From Gordonia sp. SL306 (GTDB lineage Bacteria > Actinomycetota > Actinomycetes > Mycobacteriales > Mycobacteriaceae): a stretch of DNA of 64,000 nt. The first letter of the stretch is position 1, and each line of letters begins with the position of its first letter. Positions 1 through 8,726 of the stretch are shown piece by piece. Where the stretch lies: positions 5,022,001-5,086,000 of the forward strand of contig NZ_CP113063.1 of assembly GCF_026625785.1 (NCBI RefSeq), given 5' to 3'. Under the pieces are notes generated by a model. It saw only the letters and a program-made list of their open reading frames with translations, was not told where the DNA came from and searched no databases. The position numbers and the translations under genes were made by a program.

Positions 1-2
1 TC

Positions 3-944
3 GGCACCCGCGACTTCGTGAATCCGCCACAGGTTCTCGGCAACATGCGGTTGCCCAAACACGTCGACCGACGGACCGGGAAAGGGCGTCGCGACCTCGC
101 GTCCGCACTGCGATCGACCGGTATCGAGATGCCGCGTGGTCGGTCGAAGAAGCAGCGTGCGGTCGCCGCCGACGATCGTGAACTCGGCCGTCTGCGTTCG
201 ACGTTGCGCAATCACCCCGCACATCGTCTCGACGGAAACGACGAACTGTTCCGTCTCGCGGAGCGACGCAATCGGGTGGTCCGCGAGATCGCGTCCGCCG
301 ACCGCGCGATCGGGGAACGCACCTCGACGCTCGGGGTGCAGTTCGGCCGGATCGTCGGCGTCCTCGCCGAACTGGGGTATCTCGATGCCTCCGATGGACC
401 CGGCGGCCGGGAGACATCGGTGACCGCGGCGGGTCATCTACTCAGCCGAATCTACAGCGAGAGCGACCTGCTGGTGACCGAGTGCATCAGGGCCGGGATC
501 TGGGACGCGTTGGCTCCGCATGAACTGGCCGCAGTGGTCGCCGCGATGGTCTTCGAGGCCCGCCGGGAGAGCTACTCGGGCATCGACGCGATGCCCGGCA
601 ACGCCGCGCAACGCGATGCTCTCGCCCGCACTGTCGAGATCTGGCGGGAGGTGACCGCCGTCGAGTCCAGGCATCGCGTCGACCCCACGCGGGAACCGGA
701 CACCGGATTCTCGGTTGCGGTGTCGCTGTGGGCATCTGGGCGTTCGCTCACCGAATCCCTCGCCGCTGCGGGCGAGCGCGGTCAGTTGCTGTCGCCGGGT
801 GATTTCGTCCGGTGGAATCGTCAGGTCATCGACCTCCTGGAACAGATCCGGCTCGGAGTGGGGGCCGATACACGGCTCGCCGGTTCGGCACGCGCCGCCG
901 TCGGCGCGATCCGGCGTGGCGTGGTGGCTGCGGAGCTGCGCTGA
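3..944 (+). CDS. helY: ATP-dependent RNA helicase HelY, C-terminal part (5' end outside window)
   Basis: The open frame is already running at the left edge (in-frame codons from position 3), so only the last ~313 residues are present. The protein is the tail of a DEAD/DEAH-box (Ski2/Mtr4-type) helicase. Its final ~170 residues fit the helical DSHCT domain of that family, including ELGYLD, a VTAAGHLLSRIYSESDLL stretch and an AAMVFEARRE stretch. The helicase core with its Walker motifs lies upstream of the window. The identification rests on this C-terminal domain and on the next four genes, which match the M. tuberculosis helY-pepE neighbourhood. The GTG at 18 is not a real start. An imperfect hairpin follows the stop codon. 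Confidence 0.85.
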   Translation, partial: GTRDFVNPPQVLGNMRLPKHVDRRTGKGRRDLASALRSTGIEMPRGRSKKQRAVAADDRELGRLRSTLRNHPAHRLDGNDELFRLAERRNRVVREIASADRAIGERTSTLGVQFGRIVGVLAELGYLDASDGPGGRETSVTAAGHLLSRIYSESDLLVTECIRAGIWDALAPHELAAVVAAMVFEARRESYSGIDAMPGNAAQRDALARTVEIWREVTAVESRHRVDPTREPDTGFSVAVSLWASGRSLTESLAAAGERGQLLSPGDFVRWNRQVIDLLEQIRLGVGADTRLAGSARAAVGAIRRGVVAAELR

Positions 945-967
945 GGGCGACCTCGACGGCCTTACCA

Positions 968-1004
968 CACACGCGTCAGGAGCACACTGGGCTCCCGACG
1001 TGTG
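968..1004 (+). terminator. Imperfect hairpin after helY
   Basis: CACACG and TCAGGAGC at 968-983 pair with GCTCCCGACGTGTG at 991-1004 across a 7-nt loop, with a 2-nt bulge and one mismatch. No T-run follows, which is common in GC-rich actinobacteria. It is a plausible terminator between helY and the next gene. Confidence 0.4.
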
Positions 1005-1151
1005 AGGTAACGTTCTCCACGCGGTCGGGAGTACGGGGTGGGCCGGTTCGACCACCCGCCGTGGGACCCGCGGCGGGGCACGTTCCTCCCTCGACGACCA
1101 CCATATCCAGGCGTAACGGTGCCCAGACACCGGGCAGAGCGGGAGAGACGC

Positions 1152-2120
1152 ATGAGCGAGCCGAACGATCCGAGCCGTCCGAGCGGACAGCAGCCGGAGT
1201 CGGATGGATCGGACCCGGCGACGGCAAAGGATGCCTCGACGCCCGACGCGGCACCCGCGCCGCACACACAGCAACCCGAGTACCCGCAACCGGGTTTCTC
1301 CCAGACCGGCCATCCGGATCAAGCCCCCGGACCGGCCGGCCCTCCACAGCCGCATGGCCAACCAACCTACGGTCAACCCGCCTACGGGCAACCCACCTAC
1401 GGGCAGCCGGCCTACGGGCAGCCGGTGTATGGCCAGCCGGTGTATGGCCAACCCGGCCAGGGGGAGCAAGTCCCGGGTCCGCAGGGCTACGGCCAGCAGA
1501 GCTACGGCCAGCAGAGCTACGGTCGGCCGCCCGTCTACGGCGCGCAACAGCCGGCCGCGGGCGACTTTCCGCCTGCCCAGGGGTTCGCGCCCGGGCAGCC
1601 CGGCCAATACGGTGCACCGGGTCAGTACGCGGGTCCCGGGCAGTACGCGGGCTCGGGTCAGTACGGTGATCCATCCCAACAGAGTGGAGGGTACGGTCCG
1701 CCGCCCGGCGATCAAACCCAACAGCAGTACCCGGGTCCGCCGCAGTACGGCCAGTTCGGGGGCGACCAGTTCTCGTCGATGGCCACCCCTCAAGGCAAGT
1801 CGGGGCGCCGCCGACTGCTGCTGTTCGGCGGCGGGGCTGCGATCCTGATCGCGGCGATCGTTCTGATCACCGCATTCGTCGTGCCGGGCTGGGCGCCGAA
1901 GACGATCTCACAGGACGCCGTGCAAGAGGGCGTCAAGAAGGTCCTCACCGAGGACTATCAGGCCAGCGAGGTCTCCGACGTCGCGTGCCCGTCCGGCGAA
2001 CGCGTCGAACAAGGGGCGTCCTTCACCTGCAAGGCCACCGTCGGCGGCCAGCAGCAGACCGTCACGGTGACCTTCCTCGACGATGACGGCAAGTACGAGG
2101 TGTCTCGCCCGACCAGCTGA
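1152..2120 (+). CDS. Proline/glutamine-rich single-pass membrane protein with DUF4333 domain
   Basis: The product is 322 aa. I chose ATG 1152, preceded by a GGGAGAG ribosome site, over the longer frame that opens at 1038. Residues 1-~215 are low-complexity and rich in Pro, Gln, Gly and Tyr, with six consecutive QPxYG pentapeptides (residues ~70-99) and further QQSYG and GQY units. A transmembrane helix ([20 protein letters not shown]) follows near residues 218-240. The last ~75 residues, outside the membrane, fit DUF4333, including the C-P-S-G and F-T-C pair of cysteines typical of that domain. The function is unknown. The position next to helY matches the proline-rich membrane protein Rv2091c. 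The cytoplasmic N-terminus and extracytoplasmic DUF4333 domain are inferred from the architecture. Confidence 0.85.
   Translation: MSEPNDPSRPSGQQPESDGSDPATAKDASTPDAAPAPHTQQPEYPQPGFSQTGHPDQAPGPAGPPQPHGQPTYGQPAYGQPTYGQPAYGQPVYGQPVYGQPGQGEQVPGPQGYGQQSYGQQSYGRPPVYGAQQPAAGDFPPAQGFAPGQPGQYGAPGQYAGPGQYAGSGQYGDPSQQSGGYGPPPGDQTQQQYPGPPQYGQFGGDQFSSMATPQGKSGRRRLLLFGGGAAILIAAIVLITAFVVPGWAPKTISQDAVQEGVKKVLTEDYQASEVSDVACPSGERVEQGASFTCKATVGGQQQTVTVTFLDDDGKYEVSRPTS
1359..1448 (+). repeat. Six tandem 15-bp repeats encoding QPxYG
   Basis: Six in-frame 15-bp units of the form CAR-CCN-NNC-TAC-GGN lie end to end and encode [30 protein letters not shown]. The unit is likely to vary in number between strains by slippage. 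Confidence 0.9.
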
Positions 2121-2149
2121 ATGAAGCGCGTTCTCGAACGTGCGCGAAT

Positions 2150-2449
2150 TCAGGCCGGGTCGGTGGTGATCGTGTACTCGCGGTGGAGGTGACGAGTGGC
2201 GACGCCCCATTCCGACGTCGCGATCCGACGTTGGTGGGCGTCGAACGCCGCCTGATCCGTGAAGCATTCGTCGACCGTCATCCGGTCCGGGGGATCGGGA
2301 CTCGGAGTGACCGAGAAGGCGACACACCCGGGCTCGGCCAGCGTCAGCCGGCAGTGCCGCTCGAGCAGTGCGTGCACGCGTTCGCGTTCTTCGGCAGGGA
2401 CGAGAATCCAGCCGGTGAGGCGGATCTCGCCACCTCGTCGTGGGGTCAT
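2150..2449 (-). CDS. Antibiotic biosynthesis monooxygenase (ABM) domain protein
   Basis: The product is a 99-aa single-domain protein with the dimeric ferredoxin-like ABM fold. It has [13 protein letters not shown] at the N-terminus, an [10 protein letters not shown] strand, [14 protein letters not shown] and a C-terminal EYTITTDP. Relatives include small quinol monooxygenases and haem-degrading or regulatory proteins, so the substrate cannot be named. The start is ATG 2449, because it forms an ATGA overlap with the stop of the upstream exonuclease gene. An ATG-like start 21 bp earlier is possible but less likely. The gene is translationally coupled to the exonuclease. Confidence 0.75.
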   Translation of the reverse strand: MTPRRGGEIRLTGWILVPAEERERVHALLERHCRLTLAEPGCVAFSVTPSPDPPDRMTVDECFTDQAAFDAHQRRIATSEWGVATRHLHREYTITTDPA

Positions 2450-3444
2450 CGCTCTGATCGGGCAGGCCAATCGAGGGCTTTGGCCAAGCGAGCAACCGAC
2501 GCCCCGATACCGAGTTCGTCGATCAGATCGGCCAGTCCGCCGGGGTCTGCGGGGGCGTCCGGCAGCCGATCGTCGTCGGTGCTGTCGATGGTTTCGGCAT
2601 CGGTGCGAACCAGCACCACCGTGCGAGCGGCCGTCAGATACTCCGCGGACGCCAGCAACGACTTCCGTGCTCGGGTGGCGAGCGACGATGCGCCGGCCGC
2701 CGCGGCGGCCTCCAGTGCATCGAGACTCCCGAACTCGCGGATCAGTTTCGCCGCGGTCTTCTCGCCGATGCCGGGGACGCCCGGCAGCCCGTCGGACGGA
2801 TCGCCGCGCAGCATCGCCATCTCGGCGTAGGCGACACCGGCCCGGTCCTCGGGAACCGAGTATTTCTCGGCGAGTTCGACCGGACCCATCATCTCCGCCT
2901 TCGACAGGCCCCGGCCCACGTAGAGCACCCGGACCTCGACCGGATCGTCGGAGACGACCTGCAGGAGGTCTCGATCACCGCTGACCACGATGACCGGGTC
3001 CGTCGACTCGTCGTAGGCCAGGGTGCCGATCACGTCGTCGGCCTCACAGCCGACCGCGCCCGACGTAGCGATCCCGGCGCAGCGCAGCACGTCGAGGATC
3101 ATGTCGACCTGCGGGGTCAACGTGTCCGGGACCTCCTCGACGTCGGTGAGGGGTCCGCCGTCGGAGTCCGCGCCGCCGCCCGGGGTGTGTGGAACCTCTT
3201 CGGCCACCCGGTGCGCCTTGTACGAGGGGATGAGGTCGGTGCGGAACGCCGGCCGCCAGTCGAGGTCCAGGCAGACGACGAGCCGGGTCGGCCGTTCCCT
3301 GGTGACCAGGGCCGCGATGGTGTCGACGAAACCCCGGACCGCGTTGACCGGGCGGCCATCTGGCGAGGTCATCTTCTCCGGCAGGGCATAGAAAGAGCGG
3401 AACCACAGACTCGCCCCGTCGAGGAGCATCAGCGAACCAGCCAT
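2446..3444 (-). CDS. 5'-3' exonuclease (Pol I N-terminal / FEN superfamily)
   Basis: The product is a 332-aa stand-alone relative of the 5' nuclease domain of DNA polymerase I. Acidic metal-binding motifs appear in order: [14 protein letters not shown] (D9), [13 protein letters not shown] (D60, D62) with the SYKAHR arch motif, GCEADDVIG (E134, D136, D137), [10 protein letters not shown] (D157, D159) and [18 protein letters not shown] (D215, D218 plus the helix-3-turn-helix). The full catalytic set is present. A loop of ~20 residues rich in Gly, Asp and Pro (about 84-107) follows the arch motif. Members process flap or RNA-primed ends. The gene corresponds to Rv2090 in the syntenic M. tuberculosis locus and overlaps the ABM gene by 4 bp. 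It is divergent from the peptidase gene, with 37 bp between starts. Confidence 0.9.
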   Translation of the reverse strand: MAGSLMLLDGASLWFRSFYALPEKMTSPDGRPVNAVRGFVDTIAALVTRERPTRLVVCLDLDWRPAFRTDLIPSYKAHRVAEEVPHTPGGGADSDGGPLTDVEEVPDTLTPQVDMILDVLRCAGIATSGAVGCEADDVIGTLAYDESTDPVIVVSGDRDLLQVVSDDPVEVRVLYVGRGLSKAEMMGPVELAEKYSVPEDRAGVAYAEMAMLRGDPSDGLPGVPGIGEKTAAKLIREFGSLDALEAAAAAGASSLATRARKSLLASAEYLTAARTVVLVRTDAETIDSTDDDRLPDAPADPGGLADLIDELGIGASVARLAKALDWPARSER

Positions 3445-3469
3445 GCCCCAACTCTGTCATTGTCCGGCG

Positions 3470-3475
3470 TAGGCT
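3470..3475 (+). promoter_or_regulatory. -10 box of a leaderless transcript (peptidase)
   Basis: TAGGCT ends 6 nt before the ATG at 3482, so transcription should start at or next to the start codon. Confidence 0.5.
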
Positions 3476-3481
3476 GCGCTC

Positions 3482-4594
3482 ATGGCCTACCGGTTCTCCT
3501 CCGACGTTTACCGCAATCGCCTCGAGAAGGCCCGACAACTCACCGCCGATGCGGGCCTCGACGCGCTCCTGGTGTCCACCGGCCCGGACCTGCGATACCT
3601 CACCGGCTCACGCGCCGACACCTTTGAACGCCTGACCGCACTGGTCGTCCCGGCCGACGCCGATCCACGACTTGTCGTCGCCCGCCTGGAACTGGCGTCG
3701 GTCCGCGACTCGGCCATCGCCGACCTCGGGATCGAGGTCGCGGACTGGGTGGACGGACAGGATCCCTACGGGCTCGCCCTCGCCGGATTGCGGCCGTCGT
3801 CCAAGCTCGCCGTGTGCGACACGATGCCCGCACTGCATGTGGTCCCGATCGCCTCGCACATCGGCTCCACCCCCGCGCTGGCCACCGACGTCCTGCGTGA
3901 ACTCCGGATGATCAAGGACAACAGCGAGATCGACTCGCTGCGGGAGGCCGGAGCGGCGATCGACAGGGTGCACGCGAAGATGGGGGAATGGCTGCGGCCC
4001 GGCCGTACCGAGCGCGACGTCGCCGACGACATCCGCGCCGCGATCCTCGCCGAGGGCCACACCGAGGCCGCCTTCATCATCGTCGGGTCCGGCCCGCACG
4101 GCGCGGACCCGCATCATGAGTATTCCGACCGCGTCATCGAGGCCGACGACATCGTCGTCATCGATATCGGCGGTCCCGTCGATCCGGGATACAACTCGGA
4201 CTCCACCCGCACCTACTGCTTCGCCGAACCGGCTTCGGACGTCGCCGAGGCCTATGCCGCGCTGCACGATGCACAGCGAGCAGCTGTCGAGGTGATCCGT
4301 CCCGGGATCACCGCCGAGCAGGTCGACGCGACCGCGCGAGATCACCTGCGCGAGTTCGGTCTCGCCGACAACTTCATCCATCGGACCGGGCACGGCATCG
4401 GGTTGTCGGTGCACGAGGAGCCCTACATCGTCGGCGGCAACAGCATCACGTTGCGGCCCGGGATGGCGTTCAGCGTCGAACCTGGTGTCTACTTCGACGG
4501 TCGGTGGGGGGCACGCATCGAGGACATCGTGGTGGTCACCGACGACGGCTGCGAGGCGATGAACACCCGTCCGCACGAGCTCGCGATCCTCTGA
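3482..4594 (+). CDS. pepE: M24-family metallopeptidase, Xaa-Pro dipeptidase type
   Basis: The product is 370 aa. Residues 1-~130 form the creatinase/prolidase N-terminal domain (LLVSTGPDLRYLTG). Residues ~138-370 form the pita-bread catalytic domain. The five metal ligands are all visible: D218 in VIDIGG, D230 in NSDSTRTY, H294 in RTGHGIGL, E323 in FSVEPGVY and E337 in ARIEDIV. The expected role is cytoplasmic hydrolysis of X-Pro dipeptides with two divalent metal ions. The gene sits where M. tuberculosis has pepE (Rv2089c). No Shine-Dalgarno sequence precedes the start, but a TAGGCT box does. Confidence 0.88.
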   Translation: MAYRFSSDVYRNRLEKARQLTADAGLDALLVSTGPDLRYLTGSRADTFERLTALVVPADADPRLVVARLELASVRDSAIADLGIEVADWVDGQDPYGLALAGLRPSSKLAVCDTMPALHVVPIASHIGSTPALATDVLRELRMIKDNSEIDSLREAGAAIDRVHAKMGEWLRPGRTERDVADDIRAAILAEGHTEAAFIIVGSGPHGADPHHEYSDRVIEADDIVVIDIGGPVDPGYNSDSTRTYCFAEPASDVAEAYAALHDAQRAAVEVIRPGITAEQVDATARDHLREFGLADNFIHRTGHGIGLSVHEEPYIVGGNSITLRPGMAFSVEPGVYFDGRWGARIEDIVVVTDDGCEAMNTRPHELAIL

Positions 4595-4600
4595 TCCGCC

Positions 4601-4700
4601 GATCGGGCACAGATCTTCAGCGATCGGGCACACATCCGCGCCGATCGGGCGCGAACTCGACCCACGGTGCCCGATCGACGCGAATCTGTGCCCGATCGAC
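4601..4700. repeat. Intergenic cluster of a GATCGGGCAC decamer, direct then inverted
   Basis: GATCGGGCAC occurs at 4601 and 4622, with a one-base variant (GATCGGGCGC) at 4643, spaced exactly 21 bp apart. The inverted form GTGCCCGATC follows at 4667 and 4688, also 21 bp apart. The direct and inverted arms can fold into long hairpins. The block fills the space between two convergent genes, so it could act as a bidirectional terminator or be a small mobile repeat unit. Confidence 0.7.
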
Positions 4701-4753
4701 GGGAAGGCGGGCCCGGTCGATGACGATGTGCGCCCGAGGGGAGGCGGCGGAGA

Positions 4754-5155
4754 TCAGCCCAGGAGTGTCTTCGAACCCATGACGCGCCGGACCGCGATCT
4801 CGATGACCACGCGTCGCGGATTGGGTTTCGGCTCGCGGTAGCGCAGGCCGTAGCGCTCCTCCGCATCCCGGACGTCGTCCGGTTCCCGGCGAATGGTGGC
4901 CGGTCCCTCGAGAGTCAGCCACCGCGGGCCGTCGACATTGGTCACCGATGCGTACCCACCGCGCTCGACGTTGCGGACCTTCTGCTTCCCGTCTGTGGTG
5001 ATCACCCGGGCGAGCCCGTGCTCGCCATCCCACGTGAAGCCGACGGCGACGACGTGCGGTGTGCCGTCGGCGCGCGCAGTGGCCAGCGTGGCGAGATGGC
5101 GTTCGCGGAGGAATTCGGCCGCGGCCGGGCCCAGATCGGCGGGGGTACGGGTCAT
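4754..5155 (-). CDS. F420H2-dependent biliverdin reductase-like PPOX-fold protein
   Basis: The product is a 133-aa split-barrel flavin/deazaflavin oxidoreductase of the pyridoxamine-phosphate-oxidase-like class. It has FLRERHLATLATARADGTPHVVAVGFTW-type strands, a KVRNVERGGYASVTN segment and a RRVVIEI C-terminal strand. Its place beside the SDR and cobL matches Rv2074, a characterised F420H2-dependent biliverdin reductase. I use MTRTPADLG as the start (5155), because the longer frame would run into the promoter of the divergent SDR gene. Cofactor and substrate are inferred from family and synteny. Confidence 0.75.
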   Translation of the reverse strand: MTRTPADLGPAAAEFLRERHLATLATARADGTPHVVAVGFTWDGEHGLARVITTDGKQKVRNVERGGYASVTNVDGPRWLTLEGPATIRREPDDVRDAEERYGLRYREPKPNPRRVVIEIAVRRVMGSKTLLG

Positions 5156-5192
5156 GGCGGTCACGTTAGCGGTCGATGCGATACTGACAGCC

Positions 5193-5960
5193 ATGGCCCT
5201 GCCACCGACGACCGGAACCATCGTGCTGTTCGGCGGCCGAAGCGAGATCGGCGTCGCGCTGACCCGACGACTCGCTCAGGGGCGCACCGTGGTGCTGGCC
5301 GCGCGACGCCCCGACGATCTCGGGGCAGAGGCGTCCCGATTGATCGAGGCAGGTGCTTCCCAGGTGCACACCGTCGCCTTCGACGCCGACGATACCGCGT
5401 CCCACGGAGCGCTCATCGACTCGGTGATCTCCCGATTCGGTCCGATCGAGGCGGCCATCGTCGCGTTCGGCATCCTGGGCGATCAGGTCCGCGCCGAGAC
5501 CGACGTCGAACATGCGCTGCAGATCGCGCACACCGACTACCTGGCCCAGATCAGCGTCCTGACCCCGCTCGCGACCGCGCTGCGTGCGCAGGGTTCCGGA
5601 ACCATCGTCGTCTTCTCGTCGGTGGCGGGCATCCGGGTCCGCAAGGCCAACTATGTCTACGGATCCACCAAGGCAGGCCTCGACGGATTCGCCAGCGGAC
5701 TGGCAGATGCACTCCACGGCAGCGGAGTTCACCTCTTGCTCGCCCGGCCGGGGTTCGTCGTCGGCGCGATGACCAAGGACCTCATGGAGTCGGGCGTCAC
5801 ACCGGCACCACTGTCGGTCGACGCCGAACAGGTCGCCGACGCCGTCGCGCGCGCGTACCGACGGGGCAGAGGCGAGGTATGGATTCCGTGGGCCCTGCGA
5901 CCATTGTTCGTCGGCATGCGGCTCATCCCTCGCCCGATCTGGCGACGGCTGTCTCGATGA
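5193..5960 (+). CDS. Short-chain dehydrogenase/reductase, first gene of the cobL-M-K operon
   Basis: The product is 255 aa, a classical SDR Rossmann fold. The nucleotide-binding loop is GGRSEIG (14-20), and an N-A-x-G-like segment appears as VAFGILG. Ser142/143 (FSSVAG) and the Y156-x3-K160 pair (YVYGSTK) form the catalytic set. The C-terminus is basic (RPIWRRLSR). The sequence resembles DprE2-like reductases and Rv2073c, which lies next to cobL in M. tuberculosis. The stop overlaps the cobL start (ATGA), so it is co-translated with corrin-synthesis genes. No corrinoid role is known for this SDR, and its substrate is unknown. Confidence 0.85.
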   Translation: MALPPTTGTIVLFGGRSEIGVALTRRLAQGRTVVLAARRPDDLGAEASRLIEAGASQVHTVAFDADDTASHGALIDSVISRFGPIEAAIVAFGILGDQVRAETDVEHALQIAHTDYLAQISVLTPLATALRAQGSGTIVVFSSVAGIRVRKANYVYGSTKAGLDGFASGLADALHGSGVHLLLARPGFVVGAMTKDLMESGVTPAPLSVDAEQVADAVARAYRRGRGEVWIPWALRPLFVGMRLIPRPIWRRLSR

Positions 5961-7183
5961 CGGATCGGTTCGTGGTGATCGGGATCGGCGCCGACGGCTG
6001 GGACGGCCTCGGACGCCGGGCCCGCGACGAGCTGTCCGGGGCCGCGACGATCTACGGGTCGGCCCGGCAACTCGACCTGCTGCCCGCGCTCGTCGCGGAT
6101 CTCCGACCGTGGGATTCGCCGATGAGCACACACCTGGCCGCGGTCCTGGCGACCACGGCGCCCATCGGCACCGACGGGGATGTCACCGAGCAGGACGGCA
6201 CAGTCCACATCCTGGCGAGCGGTGACCCGATGTTCCACGGTATCGGCACCACGATCGTGCGCGCCGTCGGTGCGTCCCGCGTCGACGTGATCCCGACCGT
6301 GTCGAGCGCGGCGCTCGCCTGTGCCCGACTGGGATGGGATCTCACCGACGTCGGGATTCTGACGACGGTCGCCCGCGACCTGGATTCGGTTGCCGACGCA
6401 CTCACCGACGGCCGGAACCTGGTGATCCTCAGCCGCGACGAGACGACCCCGGCACAGCTCGCACAGCTGTTGACCGACAACGGGTTCGGCTGGTCGTCGA
6501 TCACCGTCCTCGAGCAGCTCGGCGGCCCCGCGGAACGGATCGTCCGGGGAATCGCCCGCACCTGGTCCGAGCCGGCAGGCGATCCGCTCAACGTCGTCGC
6601 CGTCAGCTGCATCGGACCTCATCGGAGCCGGGCGCCCGGGCATCCCGACGACGAGTACGCCAACGACGGCCAGATCACCAAGCAGCCGATCCGCGCGCTG
6701 ACCGTCTCCGCGCTCGCGCCGAGCCACCGACAACTCCTGTGGGACATCGGCTCCGGATCCGGCAGCATCTCCATCGAATGGCTGCGGTCAGAACCCACCG
6801 GACGGGTCGTCGCGTTCGAGCGCGACGACACACGCAGTGCGCAGCTGATCGCCAATGCCACCCGTCACGGTGTTCGCGGCCGGTTGACGGTGGGCGGCGC
6901 CGCACCGGAGTCCCTGTCGACGGCACCCGAACCCGATGTCGTCTTCATCGGAGGCGGGCTCAGCACACCCGTTCTCGAGGCCGCATGGGCAGCGCTGAGC
7001 GAGGACGGCCGGCTCGTCGCCAACGCGGTCACCCTGGAGAATCAGCATCTGCTCACCGAATGGTATGGCCGCCATGGCGGTTCGCTGCGTCGCCTGTCCG
7101 TGGAGACAGCGGCCCCACTGGGCACGATGACCACGTGGCGCCCGGCGTTGCCGATCGTTCAGTGGGTGGTGGACAAATCATGA
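5957..7183 (+). CDS. cobL: Precorrin-6Y C5,15-methyltransferase (decarboxylating) CobL
   Basis: The product is 408 aa, a two-domain enzyme of the aerobic cobalamin pathway. The N-terminal ~200 residues are the CbiE-type tetrapyrrole methylase (VVIGIGADGWDGL; ILASGDPMFHGIG). The C-terminal ~190 residues are the CbiT-type methyltransferase with the SAM loop WDIGSGSGSISIEW near residue 262. It methylates C5 and C15 of precorrin-6Y and decarboxylates the C12 side chain. The start overlaps the SDR stop and the stop overlaps the cobM start, both as ATGA, so the operon is tightly coupled. Confidence 0.93.
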   Translation: MTDRFVVIGIGADGWDGLGRRARDELSGAATIYGSARQLDLLPALVADLRPWDSPMSTHLAAVLATTAPIGTDGDVTEQDGTVHILASGDPMFHGIGTTIVRAVGASRVDVIPTVSSAALACARLGWDLTDVGILTTVARDLDSVADALTDGRNLVILSRDETTPAQLAQLLTDNGFGWSSITVLEQLGGPAERIVRGIARTWSEPAGDPLNVVAVSCIGPHRSRAPGHPDDEYANDGQITKQPIRALTVSALAPSHRQLLWDIGSGSGSISIEWLRSEPTGRVVAFERDDTRSAQLIANATRHGVRGRLTVGGAAPESLSTAPEPDVVFIGGGLSTPVLEAAWAALSEDGRLVANAVTLENQHLLTEWYGRHGGSLRRLSVETAAPLGTMTTWRPALPIVQWVVDKS

Positions 7184-7947
7184 CCGTGTACGTCATCGGT
7201 GCCGGACCTGGCGCTCCGGACCTGATCACCCTGCGCGGAGCCGAGATCCTCGGCCGTTGTCAGACCTGCCTGTACGCGGGATCGCTGGTTCCCGCCGAGC
7301 TCCTCGACCGATGCCCGCCGGACGCCGTCCTCATCGACACCGCCCGGATGCCGCTCGCGGAGATCATCTCCCACATCGTCGCGGCGGATGCCGCCGGACA
7401 TCACGTGGCGCGACTGCATTCGGGCGACCCGTCGTTGTACTCGGCGATGACCGAGCAGCGCCGGGAGCTCGCGGCCCGCGGGATCCCGGTGGAGGTCGTG
7501 CCCGGCGTCCCCGCGTTCGCGGCCGCGGCGGCCGCTCTCGACTGCGAGCTGACCGCACCCGGCGTCGGACAGAGCCTGCTGCTCACCCGGGTCTCGACAC
7601 TGTCGACGGACATGCCTCCGGGCGAGGAACTCGACCGCCTCGCCACCACCGGTGTGACCCTGGCCCTTCACCTCGCCGCACACCGTGCCACCGAGCTCAC
7701 CGCTGTCCTGACGCCGTATTACGGGGCTGACTGTCCCACCGCCACCGTGGCGTTCGCCAGTCGGCCGGATCAGCAGATCGTGCGCTGCCGCCTCGCCGAC
7801 CTACCGGTGACCCTGGCCGACGCGGGCATCCGGCGCACCGCGGTGATCTTCGTCGGCCGGGTTCTCGATCCGTCCGCCCATCCCGCCGTCAGCGACAGCT
7901 ACCTCTACTCGGAGGCCCGCATGACAAAGCTCCGGCGTGATGGATGA
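7180..7947 (+). CDS. cobM: Precorrin-4 C11-methyltransferase CobM
   Basis: The product is a 255-aa single-domain uroporphyrin-III-C/tetrapyrrole methylase. The N-terminal SAM-site motif is YVIGAGPGAPDLITLRGA. A CLYAGSLVP segment, HSGDPSLYSAM and VVPGVPAFAAAAAAL follow, as expected for CobM/CbiF. It transfers a methyl group to C11 of precorrin-4. The 5' end overlaps cobL by 4 bp and the 3' end overlaps the cobK region by up to 11 bp, depending on the cobK start. Confidence 0.93.
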   Translation: MTVYVIGAGPGAPDLITLRGAEILGRCQTCLYAGSLVPAELLDRCPPDAVLIDTARMPLAEIISHIVAADAAGHHVARLHSGDPSLYSAMTEQRRELAARGIPVEVVPGVPAFAAAAAALDCELTAPGVGQSLLLTRVSTLSTDMPPGEELDRLATTGVTLALHLAAHRATELTAVLTPYYGADCPTATVAFASRPDQQIVRCRLADLPVTLADAGIRRTAVIFVGRVLDPSAHPAVSDSYLYSEARMTKLRRDG

Positions 7948-7957
7948 CGCCGTTGCG

Positions 7958-8725
7958 ATGAGTTCCGGGCCGATCCTGCTGCTCGGGGGCACCGGCGAGG
8001 CTCGCGCGGTGGCCGAGCATTTGGTCGCCGCCGATATCGCGGTGATCAGTTCGCTGGCCGGCCGAGTCCGTGACCCGCGCCTGCCGGTCGGGGACGTCCG
8101 GATCGGCGGGTTCGGGGGAATCGACGGCCTCGCCGACTGGATTCGGACCCATCATGTCGTCGGCGTGGTCGACGCGACGCACCCCTTCGCCACCACCATG
8201 ACCGATCACGCCGCTACCGTTGCGGACCGAATGGCCCTGCCACTCTTACGAGTTCGGCGACCGGCGTGGACTCCAACCGCTGACGACAGCTGGGTGACGG
8301 TGCCGGACATGCGTGCTGCGGCCCGAGAGATCGAGACACGCGCCGCCCGACAACGAGATCTGCGGGTGTTCCTGACCACCGGTCGCCAGGACGTCGGGGT
8401 GTTCGCCGGCATCACCGACGCCAGATTTCTCATCCGGGTGGTCGATCCGCCGACGTCCGACCTACCCGCGCTCCACCGGATCCTGCGCTCGCGGGGTCCC
8501 TACGATCTCTCGAGTGAGCGGGAACTGATGCGTGCGAACGAGATCGACGTGCTGGTCACCAAGAACAGCGGGGGAGAGCTCACCCGGGCGAAGCTCACCG
8601 CGGCCGCTGCGCTCGGTGTCGACGTGGTGATGGTGGACCGTCCGGCCGAACCGGCGTCGGGAGATTCCGTCGATTCGGTGGCCGCCGCGATCGACTGGGT
8701 TCGCGACCACCTGACCGGGGGCTGA
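7958..8725 (+). CDS. cobK: Precorrin-6A reductase CobK
   Basis: The product is 255 aa and reduces precorrin-6A with NADPH. The N-terminal LLLGGTGEARAVAEHL loop, VDATHPFATTMTDHA, TTGRQDVGVF and VTKNSGGELTRAKL are CobK/CbiJ signatures. In-frame alternatives at 7937 (GTG) and 7940 (ATG) would overlap cobM. I prefer ATG 7958 because it gives the usual short lead before the nucleotide loop and has GGATGA about 10 nt upstream. It is the last gene of the SDR-cobL-M-K operon and converges on cobIJ with a gap of one base. Confidence 0.9.
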   Translation: MSSGPILLLGGTGEARAVAEHLVAADIAVISSLAGRVRDPRLPVGDVRIGGFGGIDGLADWIRTHHVVGVVDATHPFATTMTDHAATVADRMALPLLRVRRPAWTPTADDSWVTVPDMRAAAREIETRAARQRDLRVFLTTGRQDVGVFAGITDARFLIRVVDPPTSDLPALHRILRSRGPYDLSSERELMRANEIDVLVTKNSGGELTRAKLTAAAALGVDVVMVDRPAEPASGDSVDSVAAAIDWVRDHLTGG

Positions 8726-8726
8726 C

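Noticed and set aside
438-1793. 451-aa minus-strand frame with repeated LPVGxL units
   Set aside because: It is antisense to helY and to the QPxYG repeats. The repeats are the reverse reading of the pentapeptide repeat, and it resembles no family.
4601-4700. CRISPR-like array
   Set aside because: The repeat unit is only 10 bp, part of it is inverted, spacers are ~11 bp, and there are no cas genes.
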